Source: Anagrus nilaparvatae
Taxonomy: Eukaryota > Arthropoda > Insecta > Hymenoptera > Mymaridae
Direction: 5' to 3'
NCBI GenBank assembly: GCA_022575985.1
Contig: JAKSXM010000007.1
Location: 28,212,501 to 28,276,500, forward strand
DNA: 64,000 nt
Shown: piece after piece, positions 1-14,100 of the stretch
Numbering within the stretch: position 1 is the stretch's first letter
Layout: each line of letters begins with the position of its first letter
Notes under the pieces: model-generated
Told to the model about the DNA's origin: nothing
The model's input: the letters and a program-made list of their open reading frames with translations, nothing else
Database searches by the model: none
Made by a program: the position numbers and the translations under genes

Positions 1-1499
1 ATCTTGGAAACTTTAGACATTCCAATCTATTGACTTTCAAAATACAAATGTTTTAATGTCGAAAGTTGAAAAATAATTATAAAATTGTAATTTTTGTTTG
101 GTCATCTTAAGAATAAAATTTTTCTAATTAACTAACGGTAAACAATTTTTTTTTGTTGATAAAATGTAATCATGGGAATTCTTTCGATTTGTCTATGACA
201 TTTTTCTCGAAAAATGCTCATGAAAAGGAAAATCAAAGGAACCTCGTTCCCAAAAACCAACATTTTTCAACAGTCTCAATCAGGCAGTAAAGGGATAGGC
301 TCAACTGAGACCAACACGGCCCATGCTATTAAAAATTCATACTTCTCGATTTCTAAACATATATTTTATTTTACTCTAATTTACTAATTTTTTGGTTATA
401 TTTACCAACATTCATTAATTTGTGTTTACTAAATTCTTTGAGGTTAATTTTACTATTCTTTTTTTTGCGTGAAAAGTTTTCCTCATATTATTCAAATAAA
501 TTTTAAATTATAAAAAAAGGTAACTTAAAATGTTTTATTTTTATTTTTCTATTGCCGAAAAGAGTACTAATTCAAGGCTGAAGTCCTTGACTATCGGAAC
601 CACGGAGGGACAACTGAAACATACTTTTTGTATCGTTTCTTTATTTTTTTTTTTTCACAAATTTAAATCTTTAAAATTTAACATCTTTAACTTTTCTTTT
701 GTAATTACGCTAAATTTGTCCAAAGGACAAATAATAACAATAATACTAACACTTTATTTAGTAGAAAACTTGCTAACTCCTTCTTGATTAATTGTTTAGT
801 TTTTATTTTTCTCTCGCTAGGTGTATCAATATATGAGACAAAATTAAATTTGAAAAAACACATTTTTGAATAAATTACAGGTTTCTTAGAATAATCTAAT
901 ACAAGCATTCAAAAAGTGTCATAGAAAAATCAAGTTTAAAAAAATTTTCTGCTATAAAAATAAAATGACCAAGCGTGAAATATCTTAGAGCTTTAAATAC
1001 TTTTTTGCAGAGAACAGGAGTTTCATACACTTGGAAGTCTACATGTTAAAAAAATGATAGTTGATTTGTCTTCCAAATAATTCTGCTAAAATTCAATTTA
1101 ATTATAAAACTTCTAATTCATCTTATTTTTTTTTTCTTAGAGCTCGCTTAGGGGTTACTTTCAAGACCTATAAATCAAAATTTCTTGGAAGGCTATTGGC
1201 GGATACGTATAGTGGTTTGATCCCTGCAAGCAAACCTAGCCTAACTAGTAGTGTTTGAAAATTTGTCAAAAAACTAACTGAATCCCGTTGGAATCAGACC
1301 TCTGAGTTATTACAGGCCTGCAAAAGTCCAAAAAATATTTCCAAAAATACGTTTTTTTAGGCTTAATTTAATTTCTCCAAACCATTGACAGATCTTATTG
1401 TATCATCACTTTTCAAGAAAAAATTTTATTAAATTAAGCAAACTAAACAGAAAAAACACATATTTTGGGTTTTTTTATACTTTCGAAGGCCTGTCATGG
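1..1499. other. onecut intron, no gene seen
   Basis: AT-rich sequence with short ORFs only. I searched the minus strand for the second half of the homeodomain (a KRPSKE or RRRS-DKW coding pattern) and did not see it. Confidence 0.6.
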
Positions 1500-1862
1500 A
1501 CTAAATTTTGTAAATATTCGATAAAAATCGTAAATTTACTAAATTTAGTACATTATCGAAAAATTCGAGAATTCTCGATTTCTTTTTGTGATTTTACGAA
1601 AAAAGTTGCAAATTCACGACGATTTTTCGGAAATTTACAAGTATTTTTTGTAAATTTTCGAAAAAAAATTGTACATTATCAATTCCTCTTACAAATTTAC
1701 AAAAAAAAAATGGAGAATACTCGAATTTTTTGTTAATAGGTATACTTAATTTAATAATTATACGATTTTTTTCGAATATTTACAAAGGTTTTCGAAAATT
1801 TACTAATTTTTCGGAAACGTTCTAATATTTTTGTTAATATAAGAAAGTTACTTTTTACAGTG
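1500..1862. mobile_element. Palindromic Tc1/mariner-type MITE, 5'-truncated copy
   Basis: Shares with the copy at 6613-7039 the blocks TTTGTAAATATTCGATAAAA, CTAAATTTAGTA and the terminal AAGAAAGTTACTTTTTACAG-TG. The right end is intact; the left terminal repeat is missing. The ORF inside comes from the palindromic AT-rich repeat and is not a gene. Confidence 0.75.
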
Positions 1863-2054
1863 TGCTATTGCAGTTAACCAAATTTTAATTTATTATCAAA
1901 CTTGTATATAAGCCTGCTAACTTTTTCAATTATCACCCCCATATGTAATAGCCAATGCATCGATTACATCCTTACACGAAAATGAATAAATAAATTTCAA
2001 ATTAAAAAAAAATTTATCCTAGGCAAAAATTTTTAATAAAAGTGCAAAACTTAC

Positions 2055-2170
2055 TTTAAAAATAGCCTGTAGAGTACGTCGCTGAAGGTCTGTGAAAACC
2101 AGACGTGGCTTCTTGGGGGCGGGCTGTTGGTGGTCGGATGGAGTCGATATCTCTTCTTTCCTCTTGCAAG
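2055..2170 (-). CDS. onecut: onecut exon: linker and first half of the homeodomain
   Basis: The acceptor is GTCAATTTCAG|CTTGCAAG and the donor AAA|GTAAGT. The exon is 116 nt, phase 1 in and phase 0 out. It encodes CKRKEEISTPSDHQQPA, then PKKPRLVFTDLQRRTLQAIF and K: the N-terminal arm, helix 1 and the start of helix 2 of the Onecut homeodomain. Helix 3 with its recognition residues is absent here because an intron splits the domain after AIFK. The next exon is not found in positions 1-2054. The match to Onecut is close to identical over the homeodomain part. Confidence 0.93.
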
Positions 2171-5100
2171 CTGAAATTGACGAAACTATACTGATTCATA
2201 TTCGTCGTTTCTTTTATTTTATTTCTCAAATTGCAAAATTTTTAGTTTTACGTTATCATACTGAATTTTTGAATTTATCAATTGAGAATTTATATTTTTT
2301 AAAAAGTTATGATTTTAATTTAAAAAAAAGTATTTTTTACGTGATACTTTGAGCAAAAAATGTATTTTTTTAAAAAACCCTGTCGAAAAATTGTAAAAAA
2401 ATCTTGTAGATATTGAAAAAGGGTGTATGATTTTTCTGACATACAAAAGACGATCAAAAGAGAAAGTAAAAAAAAAGTCATTGAATATGTGTCACAGTTA
2501 GAAAACTTATTTTTCATAGAATATTCGCATATACCTACTTATGATTCTGAGGAATAAAAAATAGCTGAAGCGCCTTACGCTACCATTTGTTATGCAGTAA
2601 TCTGACATATTATCTTATTTTCCTTTTTGATCGTCTTTCTTGTACTTAAAAAAGTATAAATTTTTTCATCCGAAAAGTTTTTTAAATAGTCAATTTAGAC
2701 TATGCAATTTAGCATTCTTTGAAAAATTTTTTTCAATTCTAAAATTTTTATGTAAAATAAAATTCAAATTACAGGACTAATTTAACAGTACTGCAACTAG
2801 AACTGCGAAAAATAAATTAGTACAATGAAAAAAAAATTCCGCATGTGGCTAGCATAATTTTTTTTTCTTCTCAAACAATTTCAAAATTTTCTTTTCATTT
2901 TCAAAAAAATTTTTCAATTCTCATCATATTGAAAACACGCATATCCAAAGTAAGCAGGAAAAACTTTTTTTTAATTTTCGTTACGTTTAAAGTAGTTTGA
3001 CGAGGTAAAAAAATTCCGATAGCTACGGCAAATGAAAATATCCCGTTTGCCACAAGTGGAATTTTTTTTCAGTGTAGCAATATCTCAAGAACTTTAGGAT
3101 TCTTAAAACTACTGAAATTAATTTCAGATGATCGTATTAAGAAAATCATTTTAAATTAAAAAAAATTCTTATCAGAAAGAAATGTGCCAAGTAGAATAAG
3201 TAAAACTAAAATTATTGCAATGGTAAAAAGAAAAAGATAGAATACTCACTGCCTCGTTGTGGAATCTGTGCAGCTGAAAACATAAAAACAAAGAAAGGCA
3301 TTAGTCAACAAGTCTAAATTATTTTAAATTTAATCAATCGGCTAAAATATTTATGGACATTCAGAGCATTACAAATTATTAATAATAATGTAGATTTATC
3401 AAGGGGTTAATAATATTGTCTACGAAAAAAACGAAAAAAAAACACTTTATGAACACAATGTCTGGTTTATTTATCAAAAAGTCCTGATTCTTTTTAGTTG
3501 TGTTTAAGTTTTTGATGTATTTATAAGTTAATAAACTCTTCTGGAGTAAAAGAGGTTCACTTTGTGTTGAGTAACAACTGAAAAGCACAGAGTCTTACCC
3601 AAGTGGAAAAAATTTAATCAGACTGATATAGTGTCAAACTAGCTTAATCAAACGTGTTTCAAAGTTTTTTTTATAAACTAATATTGCAAAAGCTTTTTGT
3701 TCTCTCTCTCGATCTCCCTGCTTTGTGAGCCAATGAAGCAGTTGCCTTGCAAGTCCCTTTTTTTTTATTTGCGTATCTGTTCTATCAACAATAAAAATCT
3801 CAATTATTTTATTATTTGTAAATTTATAGATTGGAATTTTTCGGTAATTATTATCTATAAATTAATAGCAAAAAAAATAAGAAATGAAAATATTTTAAAA
3901 ATTTGCTCAATACTTTTACATGCACGGCATATTTTTTTAATTACAAAATAATAAAATTATTGATGAAAAAAATTTTTATTTTTTTTTTATTGACTTTTTT
4001 AAAATAATCCAAAAGTTATTTGAGTATAAAATTCAAGTATATACATCAGATACTATGCAACTAAAAAAATTTTTTTACATTTTTTTTCTTTTAGTCAGAT
4101 TTTTATTATTATTATTATTATTATATATTGGAATTTTTCAAAAAATACATATGTAGTTAATAGAGTACTGTAATAAAAAAAAAAATTATTTTGCGGTCCG
4201 GTGCTTACGGCAATAAGCTCAGAATTTTTTTTTTTTTACTATACTTTCGTGGCCCAATTTTCGGAACGTTTAATAACAAGCTCTAATTTTTTTTTTTTTA
4301 TTAATATCCATAGAAAAAAAAAAATTGTCCTATCGAAATCCGATAAAATTAAAAAGGAATTTAGGTAAATCAAGTACGAAAATAATAAAAAAGCGATATT
4401 AATTCCTTTTTTTTATGCTTAAAAAATTACGCGAGGATCCTTATTTTATGAAAAATGCATTTTTTTTTCGTTTAAAAAAAAAGAAAAAATTAATTGCTAT
4501 TCAAATATTTCCTAATTACAGGTTTTAATGAACAAACTTTTTTTCTCTTTTTAAACGTAATTTAATCGGAATTCGTCAATAATTATATAAACTTAATATT
4601 TGCTAGATAAACCGGAAATTTAATAAATGTTTAATAAAAAAGGAGAAGCTTGCCGTGGTAGTTTGAATTTTACAAAAAGACTGGACGTTTTTTTCAATTT
4701 TCAACGATGAAAAATATGGAAAATATTTTCTGTTTAATAAATATTCACGAGAAAGGTCAGTCAATGGTCAGGACACATAAGCATAACGGCATAATAATAT
4801 AATAGAGACGAAACATGTGTCCCAGATGGCTCAGGATGTTACGAAGAGCATAATCGAAACACGTAACCCTTGAGGTTATATTTTGGGAAAAATTTGAATA
4901 AAATTCACTTTTATTCGAAAACTCTCTTCTACTCTAAATTAATTATTTCTCTTCCGATATTGTGTTACAAACGAGCTAAATAACAAAAGATCTTAATTTT
5001 TATTTTCAGCGATCCCTGACATTCGATACTTTAACAGAGTAAAAATCTTATTTAATTAAAATGCTTTATTATAATGAATTACTATTTATTTTCTAAGAGC

Positions 5101-8100
5101 TCAGGTTTTTAATGTTATACCACTCGTGCCAGAAGTGCGGAAAATAAAAAATTGCTTGGAAAAAGTAATAAAGGATTATTAAAAACGCAGAACATATTTT
5201 GGAGATTTGAAAAAAGTTATTTTTCAATAGCGTAATCTAGAAAAATAGCAATTAATAAATTAAAATAAAGCAGACATACGAAAATTCTCTTATTCTAATA
5301 TTGACTAAAAATTGATATTAAAGGTAAAAATCCATTATTGGAAAAAGTATATAATCCCATATATAAATAGAAAAAAATGTCATTTATTTATCAGAGAAAA
5401 ACTAATACATAAAATTTGACTCTTTTAATTACACATTTATAAATGTTGGTCACATTTACAGAGCTAACTTTTATTAAAAATAAAATTGCTTTATTTATTT
5501 TTAGACTTTTTTTTAAATTATTTAAAATAACGAGACAAAATTTAATAAAATAAGAGCAAAACTTTTGAAATTATAATTAAAAAGTAACATGGCTTTTAAT
5601 TTTCTCGTTTAAATATATAAAATATAGTTATTAATTATTTAAATTTCTTACAATCAAATTAATGTAAAATAAATGTTTTTTATTTTGGTTGTAGTGGATA
5701 ACTTTTAGTCTAGTTTCAAGATTTAAAATGTTATTGCTGGAACCACGCTAAAAGAGAAATAAAATTCGATTTTATTGCAAAAATTTTATCTCAGTTGCGT
5801 ACGTGTGACATGGATTGATACTAAAGATATCGAAAAGAAATTACATGCACGCAAGCAATCAGCGTTAACTATTAGACCTAAGTAATCCGATCAAAGTAAT
5901 GTATAAAGAAAATGGCTTCTCCAGCAGGCTTGGTGTCGAAGACAACTAAATCTTTTACGTAATCCGCGCGTTTTCACGCAAATAGGATTCTTGATGTTGG
6001 CGTTACAGTTATAAAACAAATTTTAGTGGGAATACCAAAGTAAAACATAAACAGTGACTGATCAGTCTGTACGAATGCGTGTTTCATTATACAAGTTTCA
6101 TCTTCATAAGTGAAAAAAGCTTTTGCTAAAAATAAAACAAAAATTAGGCCGTGAATACGTGTAGATCAGAGGTGGGCAAAAACTACGAGTTTGGCACGCA
6201 GTTCTCGTTTCAGATACCAACGGACAAATTAAAAACGGTTCAGTTTGGTGACCTTACTCGTTTCAAAAATCTTCCGTAAACGCATAATTTTCTGACTGAT
6301 CTGACCTCAAATTTTCCTAAAACCGCCAAAATTTCAAAACTAGGCGTTTTCAATTATCAGTTTCCTAAAGAAAAAAAAATAGTATTGATCTTTAAATTTA
6401 AAAAATTTTTGATTTTCCTTGAGAATTATTACAATTTTTAAATACCGTAATTTTGTATCTCAAATTTTTAAACTGCCAGAAAATTATACCAAAACTTTTG
6501 CGCCCTTGATATTTAATATTCTATAAAGCATAAAGTAATACCAATAAATGCAGGTCTAAATATATCAATTGAATTTAATGTAAATAATAAATAAATAATA
6601 AATATATAGGTACACTGTAAAAAGTAACTCTCTTATATTAACAAAAAAATTAGAACATTTTCGAAAAATAAGTAAATTTTCAAAAAAATTTGTAAATATT
6701 CGAAAAAAATCGTAAATCTACTAAATTTAGTATATTTTCGAAAAATTCGAGTATTCTCGATTTTTTTTTGTGAATTCGCAAGAAAAATTGATAATTTACA
6801 ATTTTTTTTCGAAAATTTACAAAAAATAATTGTAAATTTCCGAAAAATAGTTGTGAATTTGCAACTTTTTTCGTAAAATCACAAATAAAAATCGAGAATT
6901 CTCGAAATTTTCGATAAAATACTAAATTTAGTAAATTTACGATTTTTATCGAATATTTACAAAATTTTTTGAAAATTTACTAATTTTTCGAAAATATTCT
7001 ATTTTTTTTGTTAATCTAAGAAAGTTACTTTTTACAGTGTACTTTTTAAATCATAATAAAAATTATAATGTTATAAGACAATGTATTTTTGTTTTTTGTA
7101 AAAATAAAAATAATAATAGCTGGAAATCATCGTATAATTTATTTACTTAGAGTTATAAAAGATGTTTTTATTTTGTTGAAGAAGAAGAAATAAAAACTTA
7201 ACTGAACAAAGCCAAAAAAGTAAAGTCGAAAAATTCCGAAAACTTAACAATTTAATTAAACATCTAGAATTACTAAAGAATTAACTAAATTTTAAAATAA
7301 ATATGAATTTTTATTATTTGTGAGAACGGTTAAAAACCCATTTTCAAGCGGATAATTAAAAACGACAATTTTGAAATTTTTGCCGTTTTAGAAAAAGTCG
7401 AGGACAGATCAGTTTCCGAAAATTTCATTCGATGGATTGTTTAAAAACTGACTCGTTTGAAAAATTTTCCGTTTATTGAACATTTTTTAAATTTTTCGTG
7501 CCTTTGCCATTTGGAACGAATTTCGTGCTAGTTTTTTCATCAACGGGCAATGAGCATGCCAGTCTTACCCAGATCTGGTGTAGATAATGACTTGTGTTTG
7601 CATCAGAACTTTTTGACAGACATTTTTATGATTGTTTAATCTTAAAAATATTTTGACAATCAAATAGAAAAGTGTTCACTTCTTTATGTAACTGCGAATT
7701 TGCTTTATCAGAGTTTTTGGACAAATAGAGCTTGATATAAAATTTTTAATGTGATTTAAATTTATCAAGTCCATATTTTTAGATGTACAAAATGGACAGT
7801 AAAAAAATCTTTTCATTATTCTTAAATAAAGCTCTATGCTCAAAAATCTTTGATGATATAATTTTCTGATTTTTTTTTTAATACTGAAAATAATATAGAA
7901 TTATATTTTTTTTAAACCTAAATAACAGTAATCATGCTATGATTTAAAAAATATGATTATAACTACTATTATATTTAATTATTGAAAAATCATTAATCGT
8001 TTCCTTTTAAATTGTTCGTTGCAAGATGCTCACGCTGTAAATAATATAAAATATTATATTTATTTAAATTATATGCAACAAAATTTTTTGTGTAAGAAAA

Positions 8101-11100
8101 AATTTTTTTTTACCCTGGCAAAAAAATTGTCCTATGAAACCCAAATTTGGGGGTTTTTAGGTCAAAATTTTTTATCAGGGTATTTTTTTTTTGAAATCTT
8201 GTTTTCTACGTGTATATAAATAAATTTATTTAAATGAATAATAACAAAAAAATAAAAAATTCTAAATAAATTGGTTTACGATAATATGTAAATACGGAAC
8301 AGAGTCTAAAAAGGGTTATAAGAATGCAAAATTTTGGTTATTGTTTCATTATTTAAAATATTAAAATTATTTAAAAACAGATATATATATATATATAAAT
8401 TTTCATTTTATTTGTTTATATAATATGTTGTTGTTATTGGTTTATCATGCAACTACATAACTCGGTGGCATTTTATTGAGAAATATTCTCTGTATTATCA
8501 TTAATCATCCCCCTCTTTTTGCTTATTATAATCTCTCTTAGTTTCTACCAAAGGTTTGCAAAAAATTCTTCTTAAGATCAATTATTAAAACAAAATTCAA
8601 GAATCTGGCTTATATTTTTAATAGTTATGACCCATGGCCAGAAAAATAAAGAATGGCCCAAATCATATGATTTTTGTAATTTAGGCAATTTTTTTTTATG
8701 GCCAATGGTTGCATACGATTTTTCTTCCTCGGTATCGAGAAAATACGCCTTTAAGAGTCGCACAGTGGCTAGGAAGTACGTTTCTTCTGGATGGAAGAAA
8801 AAGTATCATGTATACACTGTAAAAAGTAACTTTCTTAGATTTACAAAAAAAATAGAATTTTTTCGAAAAATTAGTGAATTTTCAAAAAATTTTAAAAATA
8901 TTCGATAAAAATCGTAAATTTACTAAATTTAGTATACCTATTAACAAAAAATTCGAGTATTCTCGATTTTTTTTTGTGATTTTACGAAAAAAGTTGTAAA
9001 TTTACAACTATTTTATGTAAATTTTCGAAAAAGAATGGTAAATTATCAATTTTTCTTGCGAATTCACAAAAAAAAATGGAGAATACTCGAATTTTTTGTT
9101 AATATACTAAATTTAGTAATTATACGATTTTTTTCGAATATTTACAAACTTTTTCGAAAATTTACTAATTTTTCGAAAATGTTCTAATTTTTTTGTTAAT
9201 ATAAGAAAGTTACTTTTTACAGTGTAGGTATTCTGCTTATAAGAAACTTAAAAAATAAATTCATTTAAAAACTTAAACTTTTCGGTTTTGCCAGTTCCTT
9301 CAGTCACCGACCAATGAAATATTCATTTATATATTATTATTATTATCAATGAAAAAGTTATTTTAGGCAATAATTATAATAAATTGATTATTTGGAACCA
9401 AAATAAACTGAATATAAAATCTAAAAATGATATAAAATTAAAAATTGAAATTTGATTTTTAAAGATAGTAGATACGTTTTTTGGCTAATTAAATAGTAAT
9501 AATTATTTTTAGGTTAAAATTTATTTAATAAAATAAATTTAAAAAAATCCAATCGTTAATTAAACCAAAAATATCTTTTCATAATTCGTTTAACAAGGCA
9601 AATGATTTTAAAACAGCGTTAAAAATATATAGAAAGAGATATTTGGTTTTTAACTTGTAAAACTTAAATCTTGCCTTGTATGCAGTGAAATTATTAAAAA
9701 TCAGGTTTTGATTTTGTTTAGAGTACATATACATAAATCATAATAATTCTATAAAAAATTGTAAGCTTTTTAAAATTATTGATATCGATGTGTCAATCAA
9801 CAGAGTGTATATCAATAATGGTCGAATAGCCTAAAACATTCAAGCGTGAATACATTCCCTTCGGTTATATGCGCACTTCTCTATTTTGTAATCTAAAATC
9901 CCTGTGTTATGGAAGAATGGTTACACTCTAAAAATGATAGAACGACCCTCTTTTACCTTGTGTTCTGGACTATTCGAAAATACATTTCTTTATTATATAG
10001 ATTAATATAGGTTATGTTTTATTTGCAAAATATTTTACCAACAATGAGCTTTTTATATTTTAATATTGAGAACTGAAATGCATCACTAAACTGAAATTAA
10101 ATATACTATAAATGAATTTCGTTCAATGCAGCTACATTTTTTTTTTATCTGTATTTTGGGTCATTTCAACAGGTCCAGATTTTTTATTACTTAACCTCGA
10201 GAACTTAAAAGTAAATTAAAAGTCAAATTAATTTACTTCGATCATTGTCCAGGAATTTTGCAAAATAGGTCCCGGATTAAATGTAATGCCATCCATTTTT
10301 ATTCATGGATTTTTTATGACAGTGAACAGCATGGTTAGCGACAGCACATTGATAATTTAAAGAATTTCAATTATGAAAGATCGACAGCATCGATTTACAT
10401 ATAAAATTTTTCTTTAGCTAATTTTTAGCAAAATGATTCTCAATAAAAGGCCTCCGTATACAATAAAATGTATTTGATGTATATGTATGTAATTGTATGT
10501 GTTTTTTGACACCTCTTTTTGTTTTACATGTAATTCGACATACTCAATGTTTTTTTTTTCTAAAAAAAAAGATACAAATTTATTATATAAATATAAATAG
10601 CCTAAGCGATGATTAAAGCAATAGAGCAATGTTTGTGTTATATTGAAATATATGGATTTTTTGATGAGTATTATTTGACTGTTTAAGCGGTTCAAAATTA
10701 TTAATTCATGCCTGAAATTATTAAAATTTGACAAAATTTAGTATACTACAGAATATAACTGAAACACGTTTTGCGAAAAATTTTGTGACATTTTTACGAG
10801 GGGTTTTTTTTCTATAACGGTATGTTTTTTTCTTACTAATAATTCTCTATTTTAGGCGTATGCATAAACAATTTTTAATTAAATTTTCGTTAAAATATTC
10901 ATCAAATCGTAAGGCCGTGGAAATTTCCAATTGAAACCCGTACCTACAAACCTCTGCAACTTTTCTGGTTTATCTGAAAACCAACCCGAAAAATCGTGTA
11001 ACTGCATACCCTACGTAAAAAAAAATTTAGTAAAATTAACCTCTGAAATTTATTTAAATACAAGTTAATAAATGTTGGTAAATGTAACCAAAATATTAGT

Positions 11101-14100
11101 AAATTTTACTAAAAAAACTGAGTTTTTAGTATTGTAAACAAATTTTTTTGGTCAATTTTGCTAAAAATTTACAGCAGCATTAACCAAACTTAATTTAGTA
11201 AAAAAAATCGTAATTTTGGTTATATTTACTAATTTTTTTTATGCGTGTAAAAATCTTATTAACACGATGAAATTTGAAAAGGCTATGTAATTTTCAGAAA
11301 TTAATTATTTACTACACTGTAAAAAGTAACTTTCTTAAATTTACAAAAAAAATAGAATATTTTCGAAAAATTAGTGAATTTTCAAAAAATTTTGTAAATA
11401 TTCGATAAAAATCGTAAATTTACTAAATTTAGTATTTTATCGAAAATTTCGAGAATTCTCGATTTTTTTTTGTGATTTTACGAAAAAAGTTGTAATTTCA
11501 CAATTATTTATCATAAACTATTTTTTGTAAATTTTCAAAAAAAAATTGTTAATTCTCAATTTTTCTTGCAAATTCAGAAAAAAAAATCGAGAATTCTCGA
11601 ATTTTTTGTTAATATACTAAATTTAGTAAATATACGATTTTTTTCGAATATTTAAAAATTTTTTCGAAAATTCACTAATTTTTCGAAAATGTTCTAATTT
11701 TTTTGTTGATATAAGAAAGTTACTTTTTACAGTGTATATATACGGTGTTTCTGATATACTTAAGTGTTTTGGCATTCAAAAAGGTCAAAACAATCTAAAT
11801 TACAAAAGTTAATTAATTACTCAAAGTGAATCAAGAAATTCAGTTTCCCCGCGGTAAAAAAATGGTCTCAATTTATATTACTGCAGTTTTAGTAATATTA
11901 CTATGAATGTTCACATTTAGGTCGCTGCATTTGAATTTTCAAGCAAGATCAAAAATTTGTTTAGAGTTTAAAATTTTTAGATTTTGGTTATTGCATAAAA
12001 AAGTTTTTCAGGCCAAATATCTAATTAAAAAGAACTTTTAACTAACCCATTAAGTCCTAAGGTCTTATTTGCACCTTTATATGTAAACTATTTTACATAA
12101 TATCTTACTTACGAGATATTCAAAATAAAATAATGGTCCTTTCAGGAAAAAAGATTTGGTTTTTAGGAATGTAAAGTCAGATTTTTGATTTAGCCTTCTT
12201 TAAACACAAAATATATCGGGTCAAAATTGCTCAAAATTATAAAAGACTTTTCGTGAAAAGTTTAAATATTATGTTACTAACCCGCTGTGCTGACTTTTCA
12301 GAAGACTAACATAAAAATCTGATTTTAGATTTCTTAAAAGTACCCCTTTCTATTTGGGACCATTGTTTTATTTTGAATTTTTCGTACACAAGATACTTTT
12401 TCGCTGCGGTCTAGAAATCAACTCGCAATTAAGACCTTGAAAGTTAAAGGGTTTAAGTTATCTGATGAAAATTTGAGGCATATCCTACAAATGAAATACT
12501 CTGCTTGAAATTTCAAGCACAATAGGCTATTCGTATAGTAAATTTACGACAAATTTTAGTAGTATCAATTCGTTGTAAAATTACTAACCCTTAGTAATAT
12601 TGAGTGCAGTCATTTTTATGCTATACATCTTTTAAATCTATTTCAAATCACAAAAGTATTATGCATAACCAAATTGTTTTGATTGAATACTCAAATGTTT
12701 TTCGTTTAGCTAGTAAAAATTTTTTTAATTCTGAGTTTCGGTCAAAATTTTAGCCGATTGAGTTAAAAATTGAAGCAAAACATTTCAGGCTTGTAGTTTC
12801 TTTAATTTATTATATTTATTTAATTAGAAAGTAAATTTTTCTTTTTACCCCGAAGATTCAAATTTTTATAAAAATACACAAAAAATGTTACGTTAAAGAA
12901 ATATAGGCTCGAGAACTAGTCTATAAAAGCAAAATAAACTGATTTTAATTTTAGAATTAGGAAATGTCAAATTTCTGGCAGAACGTATTTTAATTTTGTG
13001 AAAGTGATTTGGTAATAATCGAGCTATTTTACTTATCCTAATAGAAGAAAGAAAATTTTTTTGAACCACTCTATTGTATGTTGAGATAAAATATTGTTCT
13101 TGTAAATGACAGTATAAGGTATTTATTATTTTATAATAAAATGAGAACAGCGAACGTGCAATGTAAGGATTTTTTTGTTCGTACTTGGCTTGCCTTATTC
13201 AAGTTGAAAAAGAAGAAAAAATTTAATGATGTTTTTGGTGATTGTGATATAAACTGTGTAAGACCCATGAGATATAAATAAAAATATGTAGATAGAGCTA
13301 TAGCAATAATTCGGATTATGTGATCCCTGAACCGTAAGAAAGAAAAACATTAGTGTGAATTTATTATTACGTTAATCAAAGGAGAATGTACTTTTCGATT
13401 GAGGCCTACAATCGTAACTTACAAAAACCTTTGTCAATCGTAATAAATTTTTTGTCGAAAACATCATTCAAAACATAGCGTACGTCTATGTTTTAAAAAA
13501 ACTTATTGATTTAAAACTTTTGAGCCCCAAATGTTAAGATGTGCATGTATTTGTGCAAATAAGGAAAAAAAATGATAATTATTTTAAAAAAAAGTTGTTA
13601 TGTACACTGTAAAAAATATAAGGTTAATTGAAAAAAGGCAAGTTTTAATCGGCAAGTTTACAAGTACATAGGTCGGGTTATACAAAAAATAATTGGATTA
13701 CATAATTTAATAATAATAATATATGTATACTAAAATATCTCGTAATTACAACAAAATTAATATATAGATTTAGTTAATTTTTTCAATTAAATTCAATATA
13801 TATAAATAGTTATATATATGCATATGTAATAACGAACACCGAAACTGAGAGACTCACAAGCAGGAAGAGGAGGGTGTTTTCCTTCTTTTTGAGTTGACTG
13901 ATCGTACGTTAACATTTCGCATCTGGCAGTCTGTAATTTATAAAAGATAAAAATTTTTTTCGCTGGCTAATGATAATATTTTTTTAAGGGGTTTTTAAGG
14001 TATAACCTCCTCAGAATTTTTTTCTCTTTTACCAATAACTTCATTCTTAACCCAATTAGGCTCGCTCCTTTGCTTTTTTTTTTTATTTATTTATATACAA

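Noticed and set aside
1398..1736. 112-aa plus-strand ORF
   Set aside because: Lies mostly in a palindromic MITE; similar readings appear in other copies.
8578..8908. Overlapping ORFs on both strands
   Set aside because: Mirror-image translations of a small palindrome running into a MITE.
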